Below, in pieces: positions 21,592 through 30,440 of a stretch of 30,860 nt of DNA (the first letter of the stretch is position 1; the number at the start of each line of letters is the position of its first letter). The stretch comes from a virus. The translations under genes were made by a program, and so were the position numbers. The notes under the pieces were generated by a model. The model did no database searches. It saw only the letters and a list, made by a program, of their open reading frames with translations, and was not told the DNA's origin. The stretch covers positions 1-30,860 of IMG/VR virus record IMGVR_UViG_3300035183_000666. One strand, 5' to 3'.

Positions 21592-22146
21592 CTATCGGAA
21601 CGCTGAGATCAGGGCCCGGCGCTGCGCGGCTCGGATCACAGCGGGGATTTCCCGTCGGATCATGGTCATCGTTGGGGTCACGAACGGTCGAGCTGGTGCA
21701 CCGGGATGCTGTACCCATCGGCGAGGCCCCCACGGGGTGCGCAGCACAGCGTTGGAGCGTGACCCGCTTGTCATGCCAGCTGCACCACTGACAGCAGCGC
21801 CGGTGAGCGCGGACACCACGGCGATCCCTCGTCGGGCTTGTCGTGCACGTCGTGGAAGGATCACGTGGGGTTTTGTGCCCCGATCGATCCACCAGTACGG
21901 GCCGCGTGCTCTCACACGCGCGGTCGGGTTGGCGACACCGAGGATGTCGAACCCGACACCCCATTTCGTTTTGCGGTGGCGTGGCAGTGGTGCACCCGGC
22001 CGCAGTCCCACCGCAGCCGCGCCCGCCAGCATGGTCTGTTTCGCTGTCAGCGCCGCTTGCGCGACAGCAGCCCTGTTCGCGCCGTGGAGTTCCGTGCCGG
22101 CGCGGTAGCACTTCGCGGCGAGCTGCGTCGACGACACTGACCCCAT
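21592..22146 (-). CDS. Tail completion / gp10-like protein
   Basis: A 184-aa basic protein. YWWIDRGTKPHVILPRR and the C-terminal HPGAPARPFVTPTMTMIRRE match the 'v..GT..h.I.p' and 'HPG....pf..pA' motifs of HK97 gp10-like tail completion proteins. In this phage it lies after, not before, the tail tube genes, a modest difference from the canonical order. Confidence 0.68.
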   Translation of the reverse strand: MGSVSSTQLAAKCYRAGTELHGANRAAVAQAALTAKQTMLAGAAAVGLRPGAPLPRHRKTKWGVGFDILGVANPTARVRARGPYWWIDRGTKPHVILPRRARQARRGIAVVSALTGAAVSGAAGMTSGSRSNAVLRTPWGPRRWVQHPGAPARPFVTPTMTMIRREIPAVIRAAQRRALISAFR

Positions 22147-22152
22147 CGTCGA

Positions 22153-22566
22153 TCAGGAGGTGGCTCGGGCCACTGGTCCGGTCAGCTGCCATTGCAGCGA
22201 CGCCGACCCGACCTCGCCGACTTTCCCAGCAATCGGTGTGTATTTGCTGATGACGACGTAGCCCGTGTATTTCGGGTTGTTCGCCGAGACCGCGGCCTGG
22301 TCGATCCGCACCTCGAACGGCACGACAGTCCCGAACAGCGGCCACAGGGCGGCGTCGAGCTGTGACGCCGCCCAGTCGTTATGCACCTCGACGGTCAACT
22401 TGCCGGTCTTGAGACCAGCGAGGAACTCGCGCCAACCGTTCGACGACATGTCCGTGTCGTCTTGCACGTCGGCTTCGAGCTCGAGCTGGATTGACTGTGC
22501 CCATTGGTGCAGGTTTGTCGCACCATTGATCTGGCAATACGCGGCAGTCACAACTCGTGTTGCCAT
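22153..22566 (-). CDS. Tail tube-like protein (short)
   Basis: A 137-aa protein starting MATRVVTAAYCQINGATNLH, with SSNGWREFLAGLKTGKLTVE and SLQWQLTGPV at the end. It has the beta-rich pattern of major tail proteins and shares the GWREF..GL segment with the larger neighbour. Which of the two forms the tube is not clear from sequence. Confidence 0.65.
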   Translation of the reverse strand: MATRVVTAAYCQINGATNLHQWAQSIQLELEADVQDDTDMSSNGWREFLAGLKTGKLTVEVHNDWAASQLDAALWPLFGTVVPFEVRIDQAAVSANNPKYTGYVVISKYTPIAGKVGEVGSASLQWQLTGPVARATS

Positions 22567-22581
22567 GTGGCTACTCCTTTG

Positions 22582-23298
22582 TCATTGGATCCCGGCCAAA
22601 ACAGCGAACGTGAAACTTGGTGATGTCCCTGAGATCGACCAGCTGACACGCCAATAATTGTCGCTGATCGCACCGGCAGTTGCCGCCATTTCGTAACCGG
22701 TCGCCGTGAACGGCGAGAACATGACACGGTCTGTCGGTGACGAGAACCCGGCGTTGTCGTCGGATTGGACCTTCACCGAGAGCGACGGTGACGTGCCCGA
22801 CGCAGCGAAACAGAACAGCGCGGCATGGATCTTCTGTCCTGTCGATACGCTGCCGAGCTGCTGACCGGAGCTGTTGCCCGACGCGGTCGCTGTCGCCTTC
22901 GGCAGCAATACTGATCCGCGGACGACGCCCTCGGGGGCAGAGGTCGTCAGCTCTGTCTCGAGCATCGCCATCTCACCGAGTTTCGCCGGCAAACCCGCTT
23001 TGTGCTCGAGGCCCCTGGCGATATATGCGGCTGACCCGGCCTGCCCGGTCACTGAGACACCGAGCAGGACGTTCGAGGCGATTAGCGATGACGCCACCGC
23101 CTCGAACAGGGCGGGATCGAAGAAGCCTTTCACCGCGGCCGTCGCTCGTCGCAGGCCGGGCTTGAACTCGCGCCAGCCGCCCGACGCGAATGACGTCGCG
23201 TCGACAACATCGATTTCGGCGGACACCGAGAATTCGTTGACGTTGGACTGCAGGTCGTACTGGTTCAACCAGATCGTGCAGTCAGTCATGACCGGCAT
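22582..23298 (-). CDS. Tail tube-like protein (long)
   Basis: A 238-aa protein starting MPVMTDCTIWLNQYDLQSNV. Residues 20-110 show VVDATSFASGGWREFKPGLR, similar to the shorter neighbour. The C-terminal half is a separate beta domain (LPKATATASGNSSGQQLGSV, HAALFCFAASGTSPSLSVKV) of the kind appended to tail tube proteins as a surface decoration. Start ATG 23298 has GGAGG eight bases upstream. Confidence 0.68.
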   Translation of the reverse strand: MPVMTDCTIWLNQYDLQSNVNEFSVSAEIDVVDATSFASGGWREFKPGLRRATAAVKGFFDPALFEAVASSLIASNVLLGVSVTGQAGSAAYIARGLEHKAGLPAKLGEMAMLETELTTSAPEGVVRGSVLLPKATATASGNSSGQQLGSVSTGQKIHAALFCFAASGTSPSLSVKVQSDDNAGFSSPTDRVMFSPFTATGYEMAATAGAISDNYWRVSWSISGTSPSFTFAVLAGIQ

Positions 23299-23301
23299 CA
23301 G

Positions 23302-23454
23302 TCATACCTCCGCAGTCCGATCCGCCGGGGCGCTGCCTTGGCGCGCCTGGTCGATGTCGACGGCGACACAGCCGCAGTCGCTGCTGCATACGTGCCCGGT
23401 GAGTTTCTCGGTGCGGTCTGTTCGCCGCGGCTCGTTCTTCGGTCGCTTCGCCAT
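23302..23454 (-). CDS. Small 50-aa phage protein with a Cys cluster
   Basis: An ORF of 50 codons, MAKRPKNEPRRTDRTEKLTG, then HVCSSDCGCVAVDIDQ. Its ATG overlaps the preceding stop by one base (TGATG), AGGAGAGG lies upstream, and its stop is just before the tail tube gene. The CxxxCxC cluster may bind metal. It fills an otherwise empty gap in the late operon, so I judge it real. No known family. Confidence 0.6.
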   Translation of the reverse strand: MAKRPKNEPRRTDRTEKLTGHVCSSDCGCVAVDIDQARQGSAPADRTAEV

Positions 23455-23876
23455 CAACCTCTCCTAGCGAGGACTCGCACCGTGAACACGCCACCCCACC
23501 GGCCGTATTCCATGTATTCCTCCGCTCCAAGCTCGCGGAATGACAGCACAGCGGCGTCTTCGACAACACCGCCGAGAGTGCGGTCCTGTTCAACGGCTTT
23601 GAACACGCTGTTCGCTCCGAACGCACGAGCGAATTGTGCCAGATCATCCACGGCGACATCGGTCAATTGGGCGCCGACAAAGAGGAGAACCTCGAAATCG
23701 AGCTGCCCCCACAACCCAACTGGCTGTGTGCCCATCGCGCCGCGATAGGTGAGCTGCGGGATCCGCACGATCGCGACCGGGAACAGGTCTTGTGATGGTG
23801 AGTGCGTCACCGCCAGATTCGGGATTGACCTGAGCCGGGATTTCAACGCGTCGCGGATCGTGTCGATGTCAGCCAT
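23454..23876 (-). CDS. Tail terminator-like / minor capsid protein
   Basis: A 140-aa protein starting MADIDTIRDALKSRLRSIPN. It has the size, position (after the head-tail connector, before the tail tube) and alpha/beta content of tail terminator proteins of the gpU type, with DFEVLLFVGAQ and a C-terminal GGVFTVRVLARRG strand. Function inferred mainly from synteny. Confidence 0.65.
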   Translation of the reverse strand: MADIDTIRDALKSRLRSIPNLAVTHSPSQDLFPVAIVRIPQLTYRGAMGTQPVGLWGQLDFEVLLFVGAQLTDVAVDDLAQFARAFGANSVFKAVEQDRTLGGVVEDAAVLSFRELGAEEYMEYGRWGGVFTVRVLARRG

Positions 23877-24527
23877 TCAGGCAAACCCCCCGATCCCTGA
23901 GCCCGAAGCGACACAGAACCCGCGGAGGAGACCAGTGACCCGGCGGGTGATCTCCGGTGAGACACGCACCCCGCCGAACTCGCTGACACCGAGCACACCA
24001 AACGGCGCTTCACGCAATTTCACGAGATCGGCGGCGATGATCTCGCATGCGGTGCGAACCGCCTCAGGGACAGATGACCAGCCGACCTTCCCGGTGACGG
24101 TCATGGCTGGATGTCGGCCTCTGCGCCGAATCGGTTTCGTGCCGAGGGCCCGCAGCGCGACGGCCGGCCAGCCTGTGATCGCTGACCGGACCGCGTTGAG
24201 CGGCAACGCGACGTAGTCCGTGCCGACCGTCCAGGTTGTTTCCGCAGTTCCGTCGTCGTCGTCGTCGGTCGCTACCGAGGTGATCTCCCACATCGGCAAC
24301 GGCAGTGTCACGACCTGGAATCCGCAGTCGAGCATCCGGTCCGGCCACACCTTGAACGAGGACACAGCGCTGTCCTTGTAGAACACTTGGCCGGTGTAGG
24401 TGTCGATCGACCGAGACGCGGTCGTGATCGCCGACTCGAGCTCTTCGCTGTAGCGGTCGTCGCCACCGGTCGATGACAGGCGACGCGACAGTCGGTCCTC
24501 GGTCGTGTACCCGCGGTCAACAGTCAT
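23877..24527 (-). CDS. Head-tail connector protein (gp6-like)
   Basis: A 216-aa protein. ESAITTASRSIDTYTGQVFY, then VPEAVRTACEIIAADLVKLR, match the helical bundle of HK97 gp6-like connectors, with a beta-rich insertion between. These form a ring below the portal. Start ATG 24527 overlaps the preceding stop (ATGA). Confidence 0.75.
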   Translation of the reverse strand: MTVDRGYTTEDRLSRRLSSTGGDDRYSEELESAITTASRSIDTYTGQVFYKDSAVSSFKVWPDRMLDCGFQVVTLPLPMWEITSVATDDDDDGTAETTWTVGTDYVALPLNAVRSAITGWPAVALRALGTKPIRRRGRHPAMTVTGKVGWSSVPEAVRTACEIIAADLVKLREAPFGVLGVSEFGGVRVSPEITRRVTGLLRGFCVASGSGIGGFA

Positions 24528-24763
24528 TCGTCACTGGTGCGTTTCACGGTTGGTCGCCGAGTCGCTTTGCGTCGCGGACCGGGCGGTTCCGTCTCGATCG
24601 GCGGCGCGACATCGGACGGGAGTTCTTCCTGTGCGCGTTCGGCATAGCCGGCCGCAATGAGGTCGACGGCCTCATGATCGGGCACGTCGAGCACGCCACC
24701 GACATCGGGCCACTCCACGCCGTTTCGTGTACCGCCGATTTTGCGGAGCATACGCACTCGCAT
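24524..24763 (-). CDS. Small head protein, hypothetical
   Basis: A 79-aa protein: MRVRMLRKIGGTRNGVEWPD, VGGVLDVPDHEAVDLIAAGY, then a charged Pro/Arg/Thr tail. Small proteins with the 'G..ldvpd.eA..Li..GyA' segment commonly sit between capsid and connector genes in actinophages. Exact role unknown. Confidence 0.65.
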   Translation of the reverse strand: MRVRMLRKIGGTRNGVEWPDVGGVLDVPDHEAVDLIAAGYAERAQEELPSDVAPPIETEPPGPRRKATRRPTVKRTSDE

Positions 24764-24785
24764 CGCTCGTCCTCTCAGCTAGGGG

Positions 24786-24830
24786 GTGGGGTTTGACCGC
24801 CGGGAGGACAGCGCGACGGTCAAACCCCAC
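24786..24830 (-). terminator. Perfect 14-bp stem-loop after the capsid gene
   Basis: GTGGGGTTTGACCG (24786-24799) and CGGTCAAACCCCAC (24817-24830) pair perfectly with a 17-base loop, ten bases after the major capsid stop. No T-run follows. A structure here would partly end transcription or protect the capsid mRNA, keeping capsid levels above the downstream genes. Confidence 0.72.
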
Positions 24831-24839
24831 GATCACGGA

Positions 24840-26096
24840 TCAGGCCTGCTGCAGGAGCTTGATCGCCGAGACGTTCTGCACACGCCCGTCGAACCGGCCG
24901 AACGCAAGGAAACCGACCTGGAGGAAATCGGCGTAGCGTTCGTCGAGCCGCAGCAGTTGGCCGCCCGACACGGACCGCACGACATAGCCGGCGGTGAAAT
25001 CACCGAATGCGATCGTCTTCTTCCCGGTCGTGACGGTCGCGTCCATGAAGTTGTTGACCGTGTAGGGATGGCCATTGAACGTGTCCGGCGCGCCGGCCTG
25101 CACCGACGGCTGCCATAGAGGACGGCCCTGACCGTCGAGCAGTTTCCGCAGATACGCGAAGACCTGATCGTGGAACATGTATCGGCACCGGCCGCCGTTG
25201 CGGTACGCGAAGTCAACCGAATGCTCGAGGTCGATGATCTCGCCGTAGGTGATCGCGGTCGCCGATGCGGTGGTCTTGCCGACCGTCGCTCCGGTGACGA
25301 ATCCCTGCGGCTGCGACGTGCCGGTCCCGACCGTCAGATGCTCATTGAGTGCCCGGCCGATCCGCTCACCAAGCTTGCGTGCGAGGAACGCTTCGACATC
25401 GAACGCGGAGTCCTGCATCAGTGACAGCGAGACACGCACCAGCTTTGAGGTGTAGATGTACGCGGCCAACGTCAACCCACCGAACGTGAGATCCTGTTCG
25501 GTGACCTGAGCGTTCTCCGCGAGGATCGCGCCCTTGTTGGCGGTGTCGTCGTTGCTCGGCCACTGCAGATCAGCACCTGTCGTGGTCTCGACACGTTCCG
25601 CGACAGATGCCACCGACGCGTAGTAGGCGAGCGCCTCGGTGATCTTCTCCCAGAACTCCTTGGGGACCGTGTAGCCGCCGGCGGCACCGGTGCTGGTGCC
25701 GAGAGCTCGCAGCTCCGGTGCCGGCACCATCGCAGAGGCGAGCAGCTGCCGCTGCGCGACGCTCAGACCGTCTCGCCCGAACCGCACAAACGCGGAGAAC
25801 GCGTCCCGATACTCCCGGTCGGGGTCGGGTTGGTCTGTGGGTCCGCCTCGCACCTCGAGGTCGTCGGCCGGGTCGATCTCTCCGAGTTCGGTTGCTCGCT
25901 GTTCGCGTTCGATGTCGGCGTTGAGACGTTCGATCTCAGCGTCGGCCCGATCGAACTTCTGGCGCAGCTCATCGGTCCAACCGTCGCTGTCGGGATCCGC
26001 GTCGCGATTCCGGGCCACTTCGTCGGTGACCTCTTGCATCTGCGCCCACACGTTGGCGCGGCGGCGCTTCAAGCGCTGAACGTCGAGATGGGACAT
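24840..26096 (-). CDS. HK97-type major capsid protein
   Basis: A 418-aa protein. Residues 1 to about 110 form a charged helical domain (MSHLDVQRLKRRRANVWAQM) that acts as a built-in scaffold and is removed by the prohead protease. The rest is the HK97 fold: ALGTSTGAAGGYTVPKEFWE, VERVETTTGADLQWPSND, ERIGRALNEHLTVGTGTSQP, QGFVTGA, and AYLRKLLDGQGRPLWQP. The sequence ends SAIKLLQQA. ATG 26096 follows the protease stop directly; earlier in-frame codons lie inside the protease gene. Confidence 0.93.
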   Translation of the reverse strand: MSHLDVQRLKRRRANVWAQMQEVTDEVARNRDADPDSDGWTDELRQKFDRADAEIERLNADIEREQRATELGEIDPADDLEVRGGPTDQPDPDREYRDAFSAFVRFGRDGLSVAQRQLLASAMVPAPELRALGTSTGAAGGYTVPKEFWEKITEALAYYASVASVAERVETTTGADLQWPSNDDTANKGAILAENAQVTEQDLTFGGLTLAAYIYTSKLVRVSLSLMQDSAFDVEAFLARKLGERIGRALNEHLTVGTGTSQPQGFVTGATVGKTTASATAITYGEIIDLEHSVDFAYRNGGRCRYMFHDQVFAYLRKLLDGQGRPLWQPSVQAGAPDTFNGHPYTVNNFMDATVTTGKKTIAFGDFTAGYVVRSVSGGQLLRLDERYADFLQVGFLAFGRFDGRVQNVSAIKLLQQA

Positions 26097-26097
26097 G

Positions 26098-26931
26098 TCA
26101 TGACTCCTGTGACAATCGTGCGGCGTGTTCACGTGCGCGCACCTGGCGGAGCGCGTCGCGTGGGTCACGCGGTCGCTTTCTTTGCTGGATGCCGCCGGTT
26201 TCATCCGGCTGGCTGCCGTCGTGCCGCGTGGTCTCAGCCGGCGCGGGCACAGCCGGGGTGGTCTCAGCCGGCCCCAGCAGATCAGTGGGCTCGCCCGAAG
26301 CGAGCCGGCGTAGCATCGCGTCGCGCTGCTGCACAGAAATCCCTAGTGTCTCGCAGAGGGATTCGAACGCAGCGCCACGCAGCGCAGCGTCGGTTTCCTC
26401 GTATGCGGGGAAGGTAACGACGGCGACATCCCATAGACGGACCTCGGTCAATCTGATCATGGGTTTGCCGTCGGCGGCTTCGGTGCGCTCGAACCCGATG
26501 ATGTCGAACGCGAACGACATCTGCGAAATGTCGCCACGTTCGAGGAGTGTCGCCAAATCACGGGCGTAGGAGACGGGCGCGAGTTCTGCTGATACAGCAA
26601 GACCGATGTCGTCCTCGGACAGCCGGAGTGTGCCGGCGCGGTTACGTGCCAACAGCAGGTTCGGGTCGTGGTTAACTAACAGTCGGATGTCGTTCTCGGC
26701 GATCGTTTTGCGGAAAGCTCCGGGAGCGATCTCCTCCCAGAACCCGAAGTCTTTGCTGCCGATCCAGGTGCGCCGGTTGAAGACCGCGGCGTGGCCACGG
26801 AAACCAAGTGAATCTGTGTTGCGACTAATACCGCTCCGATCAAGATCAGACCGGAGTCGTGCACGACCGAGCGAGTCGACCGGGTGACGGCACCCGCCGA
26901 GATCGACGCTTCGTTCAAGCAGCTTAGGCAT
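26098..26931 (-). CDS. HK97-type prohead protease
   Basis: A 277-aa protein of peptidase family S78. GHAAVFNRRTWIGSKDFGFW, EEIAPGAF, then VNHDPN with catalytic His88, and ISQMSFAFDI with Ser139. The C-terminal 60 residues are a Thr/Pro/Arg-rich tail that may be trimmed. It cleaves the scaffold part of the capsid protein during head maturation. Lies between portal and capsid, and overlaps the portal end by eight bases. Confidence 0.93.
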   Translation of the reverse strand: MPKLLERSVDLGGCRHPVDSLGRARLRSDLDRSGISRNTDSLGFRGHAAVFNRRTWIGSKDFGFWEEIAPGAFRKTIAENDIRLLVNHDPNLLLARNRAGTLRLSEDDIGLAVSAELAPVSYARDLATLLERGDISQMSFAFDIIGFERTEAADGKPMIRLTEVRLWDVAVVTFPAYEETDAALRGAAFESLCETLGISVQQRDAMLRRLASGEPTDLLGPAETTPAVPAPAETTRHDGSQPDETGGIQQRKRPRDPRDALRQVRAREHAARLSQES

Positions 26932-28129
26932 CCGGTTGCTCCTGGACGGTTTGGTCTAATGCTACATCAGCGATGTCGGGTTTCAGGTAATAGTCGAGCC
27001 CGTCGACCGGCTCGAGGTTCTCTAACTGGCGTGCCTCATTCGGTGAGAGCACACCGGATTTGATGAGCAGTGCATACACAGAGCTGCGGGTCCGCGAATC
27101 GCCACGCAACAATCCATCTAGTGAATATTCGGCGTATTCGTCGGGGCCGACGAGTTCTTTGGTGCAGCGTTGCTCGAAGCGAGTGAGCCATGCCCGCAGG
27201 TTTGTTGTGACCCACCCGATGAACTGCTGCTCTATGCCGCTGCCCCATGATGTTGATTTCTCGACGAGGCCGAGCATGTGCGGTGGGATGCCGAGCAGCG
27301 TGCAGATGTCCTGTTTGGAGAACGCTCGTGATTCCAGTAGCTGCGCGTCTGCTGGTGGGATGGTCACCGGGAGAAACGACGATTTAGCATCGATCACAGC
27401 GATCTCGTGGGCGTTCTCGACGCCACTGACGCGTTCCCGCCACGCGCGTTTGATCTGCGCGGCTTCATCCGCGGTGAGTTCCCGATCGACTGAGAGGACG
27501 CCACGCAGCATCGAGCCCTGTGAGAAGAACCGGGCGACGTATTCCTCGGCGGACAGCGCGGAGGACAGCGACTGGCGCACGAGCCGCACCGGTGACACAC
27601 CGAACATCCCATCGAGGCTCAGGCCGGGCACATGGAAGATGTCGTCGGAGCTGAGCTTGCGTTCGGCCTTCGTTTTCGTGTCTCGCACGAAGAACGCCTT
27701 GCCGTCATCAGCGAAACCGGGGTCGACTTCGCAGCGGACGTTCGACGGGTGAATCGGCCACAGCTGCATGGTCGCACCAGCCTGATTCTTCACCTTTCTG
27801 GCGAAGAAGTTGCCCCACCCGATCGCGTGCGCGTATGCGGTCTCGAAGAACTCGAAGCGTGTTTGCGCGGGATTCGGCTCGTTGATCACGGACCACCGGT
27901 CCACTCGTTGGCGTGTTCCCCGGCGGTAGATCTTGAGCGGAAGTGACGCTGACGTTGCCGACATCAGCGCAATTCCACGGTAGTAGGTGATCAGCCCAAA
28001 CGCGGATTCCTCGGTTGCCACTGGCGTGCCATCCACAGCCGATCCCGCAGTGAACGCGTCGTAACTGAGCGGCATCGCCGGGTTTTCCAGCGACCGCCTG
28101 CTGCTGAACAGGAAGCGCAGCACAGTCAC
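26924..28129 (-). CDS. HK97-type portal protein
   Basis: A 401-aa protein. The family pattern is clear: ITYYRGIALMSATSASLPLK, RFEFFETAYAHAIGWGNFFA, DDIFHVPGLSLDGMFGVSPV, FSQGSMLRGVLSVDREL, and DICTLLGIPPHMLGLVEKST followed by SWGSGIEQQFIGWV. The dodecameric portal is the DNA channel of the head. GTG at 28129 overlaps the small membrane protein stop (GTGA). Confidence 0.93.
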   Translation of the reverse strand: MTVLRFLFSSRRSLENPAMPLSYDAFTAGSAVDGTPVATEESAFGLITYYRGIALMSATSASLPLKIYRRGTRQRVDRWSVINEPNPAQTRFEFFETAYAHAIGWGNFFARKVKNQAGATMQLWPIHPSNVRCEVDPGFADDGKAFFVRDTKTKAERKLSSDDIFHVPGLSLDGMFGVSPVRLVRQSLSSALSAEEYVARFFSQGSMLRGVLSVDRELTADEAAQIKRAWRERVSGVENAHEIAVIDAKSSFLPVTIPPADAQLLESRAFSKQDICTLLGIPPHMLGLVEKSTSWGSGIEQQFIGWVTTNLRAWLTRFEQRCTKELVGPDEYAEYSLDGLLRGDSRTRSSVYALLIKSGVLSPNEARQLENLEPVDGLDYYLKPDIADVALDQTVQEQPDA

Positions 28130-28266
28130 CGGCGCACCTCGAGCTCAAACGCTTTCACCATGAGGAACACACCGGCCGCGATCAACGCGACCGGTATTAA
28201 CCACATCGCTAAACCGGCGACAACGAGCGCTGCGCCAACCGTTTCGAGGACCGTGCTTTTCGTCAA
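28126..28266 (-). CDS. Small 46-aa membrane protein with TTG start, between terL and portal
   Basis: An ORF too short to stand out. It starts TTG at 28266, overlapping the terminase stop as TTGA, with GGGAGG nine bases upstream, and ends in a GTGA overlap with portal. The product (LTKSTVLETVGAALVVAGLA, MWLIPVALIAAGVFLMVKAF) is two close hydrophobic helices and a charged tail. Both coupled junctions make it credible. Function unknown. Confidence 0.6.
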   Translation of the reverse strand: MTKSTVLETVGAALVVAGLAMWLIPVALIAAGVFLMVKAFELEVRR

Positions 28267-29897
28267 AAGACGTGCACCTCCCGGCGACGGACGCTGCGTG
28301 TCTGCTCGGCCTCAGCGACACCGATGATGAGCCCGACACCGCCGTCGATCCGCATCATTTCCTCGTGCCCTCGGCGGCGCGCTACTGCCTGCGGGTCGAT
28401 CGGTTTCACCGGCACCGGTCCCCATGTCGTCTGTTTCGCAGCCATGTTGAGCACATGTGACGTTAGCACTTGGTCTCCTGAATGCGTGAGAGACCCCTCG
28501 CGCAATGCTGCCAGAAACCGATCCGTCGCGGCTGCCATTCGTTTCAGCACCCGCGTGTCGAACTCCAGCACACGCGGCTCTCCCTGCGCGTCGGCACCGT
28601 ACAACTCCGACCAGTCCTCGATGTCGGTTTGCCAGCCCCACGGGTCGCACACGAGGCGTCTCACGTTGAAACGGGCGAACATGTCAGCGACAGCGTCATG
28701 CACTTCTCGGCGCGGTACCCGCCACTCGAATCCGGCATGCTGTGGCCTGATCCAGGCGCGCAATAGCATCGCATGGCGAGGTTCGGCGACCGTGACAACA
28801 CCGAGAACCGATGCGTCACGGTTCTGCGACCCGTCGAAAAACCCGACGACCTCGGCGCCTGGCTCGATACGACGCTCGGGGGCCGCCAGCTCCGCCCAAC
28901 GATTCGGGTCGACCAGCCGGCCCTCAATGCGTTCCGGCAGATTGCACCACAGCCTTTTCCACATCTGCGGACTCGTTGACGGGCGATGCCATGTCGCGAC
29001 GACGCCCTCCACGTCCGTGAATTCGATGTACGGGCCACGCGCCTCTATCAGCGCTGCCCGCCGCCCTTCATCAGTCGTGAAATCCGAATCAGGTGACGCC
29101 TGCCGGTGGAAGAACGAGAACGCCGGATCTTCAACCGCTCCCGACGCGATCTCCGCGGCGTGCGCAAAAGCGTCTTCCGCGACCGATCCCTCACCCGGAC
29201 CGAACATGGTCGTCGTCGACAGCGACCAACCGTCGCCGACGCCCTTGACAACATTCTGGGTCATCGTCTCCACCGCCTCCCGCAGACGAGGCGTCACAAA
29301 CCGGTGCGTCTCATCGAAATGCTGGAAAGTCGTGCGCGCACCATCACGAGCATTCGGCGACCCCGAAAGCGGTTTTATCGACCCGCGACCGTCACGCCGC
29401 TTCGTTTCCTGAAGGCCAGGATCGAAATCCGCCGCCGCGGCGCACCGATCTTCCGTCAAGATCGCGTACACCGCGCCATACGCGAGGTCCTCCGTCTGTT
29501 CCTCGGTGTAGGCGATCATCGGGATGTACGGGTCCCGCAACGGTCGACCAACCGGCTCCCACACACCGCCACGTTTCCGCCATCCATCGCACCGCACAGG
29601 CGCCTCCGGGTGCGCCTCGGTGATCGCTACAAACGCCGCAAGCTCCGTTTTCGCGGTCCCTTTCGGGAGCGACAAATGGCAATCCCGGAACCGGCGGCGA
29701 CCAGCCAATGGATGGCCCCGCGGGTACACCTCATACCAGCGGCACAACAACCAGATCTGCTCGTCGAGCAGCTGAATGTCGTCCCCGCGTTTCTCGCCAG
29801 GCCCGTGCACGAGCATCGCCTCGATGAACTCCGCGACCTGCAACCCGAGCGTCGGCCACCGCTCGCCGGGCTCGTCACCAGGCACCTGGAGGATCAC
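28263..29897 (-). CDS. terL: Terminase large subunit
   Basis: A 544-aa protein. The ATPase domain has a Walker A-like SLPKGTAKTELAAF at 76-89 and, later, a DE pair (FQHFDETHRF) at the Walker B position. The nuclease domain shows VVGFFDGSQNRDASVLG and RRLVCDPWGWQTDI, the Asp residues of the RNase H-like site. It ends REVHVF. It packages DNA into the prohead with the small subunit. GTG 29897 overlaps the small subunit stop (GTGA); the longer in-frame start at 29978 would lie inside terS. Confidence 0.93.
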   Translation of the reverse strand: MILQVPGDEPGERWPTLGLQVAEFIEAMLVHGPGEKRGDDIQLLDEQIWLLCRWYEVYPRGHPLAGRRRFRDCHLSLPKGTAKTELAAFVAITEAHPEAPVRCDGWRKRGGVWEPVGRPLRDPYIPMIAYTEEQTEDLAYGAVYAILTEDRCAAAADFDPGLQETKRRDGRGSIKPLSGSPNARDGARTTFQHFDETHRFVTPRLREAVETMTQNVVKGVGDGWSLSTTTMFGPGEGSVAEDAFAHAAEIASGAVEDPAFSFFHRQASPDSDFTTDEGRRAALIEARGPYIEFTDVEGVVATWHRPSTSPQMWKRLWCNLPERIEGRLVDPNRWAELAAPERRIEPGAEVVGFFDGSQNRDASVLGVVTVAEPRHAMLLRAWIRPQHAGFEWRVPRREVHDAVADMFARFNVRRLVCDPWGWQTDIEDWSELYGADAQGEPRVLEFDTRVLKRMAAATDRFLAALREGSLTHSGDQVLTSHVLNMAAKQTTWGPVPVKPIDPQAVARRRGHEEMMRIDGGVGLIIGVAEAEQTRSVRRREVHVF

Positions 29898-30328
29898 GAC
29901 GCCGGCCCCGACGGCACCGCAGTCAACCGCCGAACACGACGGTGACCAGCGGCCTCGTCCCGCTCCTTCAAGTTCCAACGCAGCGACAGCATGTCCCGAG
30001 GTGTCGCACCGAACGATTGCTCATTCAACCTGATCTCAGCCAACAGGGACGTGCTCGGCGACCGATGAAACTGGTCCACGAGACGGGCCAGCATCAGCAG
30101 ACGCTGCCAGCCGGTCCTCGTGATCCGCCGAGCCTGCGGCGACTCTCGCCACGACTCGAACCACTCGCGGGTTTCGTCACGGAACACCACCGACCGTTTC
30201 CCGTCGCGGTACCCGCGCGGCAGCTCAGGTGGATCGAACGCCTCCAGTTCGAGTTCGATCCATTCGCCACGGTGGTTCTTTCGCTGATTGATCGAGTTCG
30301 GATTTGGAGCGAACCCTCGTCCGGCCAT
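29894..30328 (-). CDS. terS: Terminase small subunit-like protein
   Basis: A 144-aa protein starting MAGRGFAPNPNSINQRKNHR. The middle (RRITRTGWQRLLMLARLVDQ) and SLLAEIRLNEQSFGATPRDM, LSLRWNLKE match the small terminase proteins found upstream of this TerL type in actinophages. It recognises the packaging site. GGGAGG lies five bases before the ATG, and the repeat region 30350-30605 directly upstream is a plausible binding site. Confidence 0.82.
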   Translation of the reverse strand: MAGRGFAPNPNSINQRKNHRGEWIELELEAFDPPELPRGYRDGKRSVVFRDETREWFESWRESPQARRITRTGWQRLLMLARLVDQFHRSPSTSLLAEIRLNEQSFGATPRDMLSLRWNLKERDEAAGHRRVRRLTAVPSGPAS

Positions 30329-30349
30329 CCAGACCTCCCAGAGTCATGC

Positions 30350-30363
30350 GCACAAAATTGTGC
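30350..30363 (+). repeat. Short inverted repeat upstream of terS
   Basis: GCACAA and TTGTGC flank AA, a 6-2-6 palindrome 21 bases upstream of the terS start codon. It is AT-rich compared with its surroundings. It might be an operator for the late genes or part of the packaging site. The stretch 30329-30585 shows no convincing gene and no clear sigma-70 promoter. Confidence 0.45.
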
Positions 30364-30440
30364 CTGCGGCGGGGTGCTGGCGGGTGATTTCGCTCAGAGT
30401 TTTTTCGTCGGTGCAGGTCGACCAGATAGGGACTGCATTC

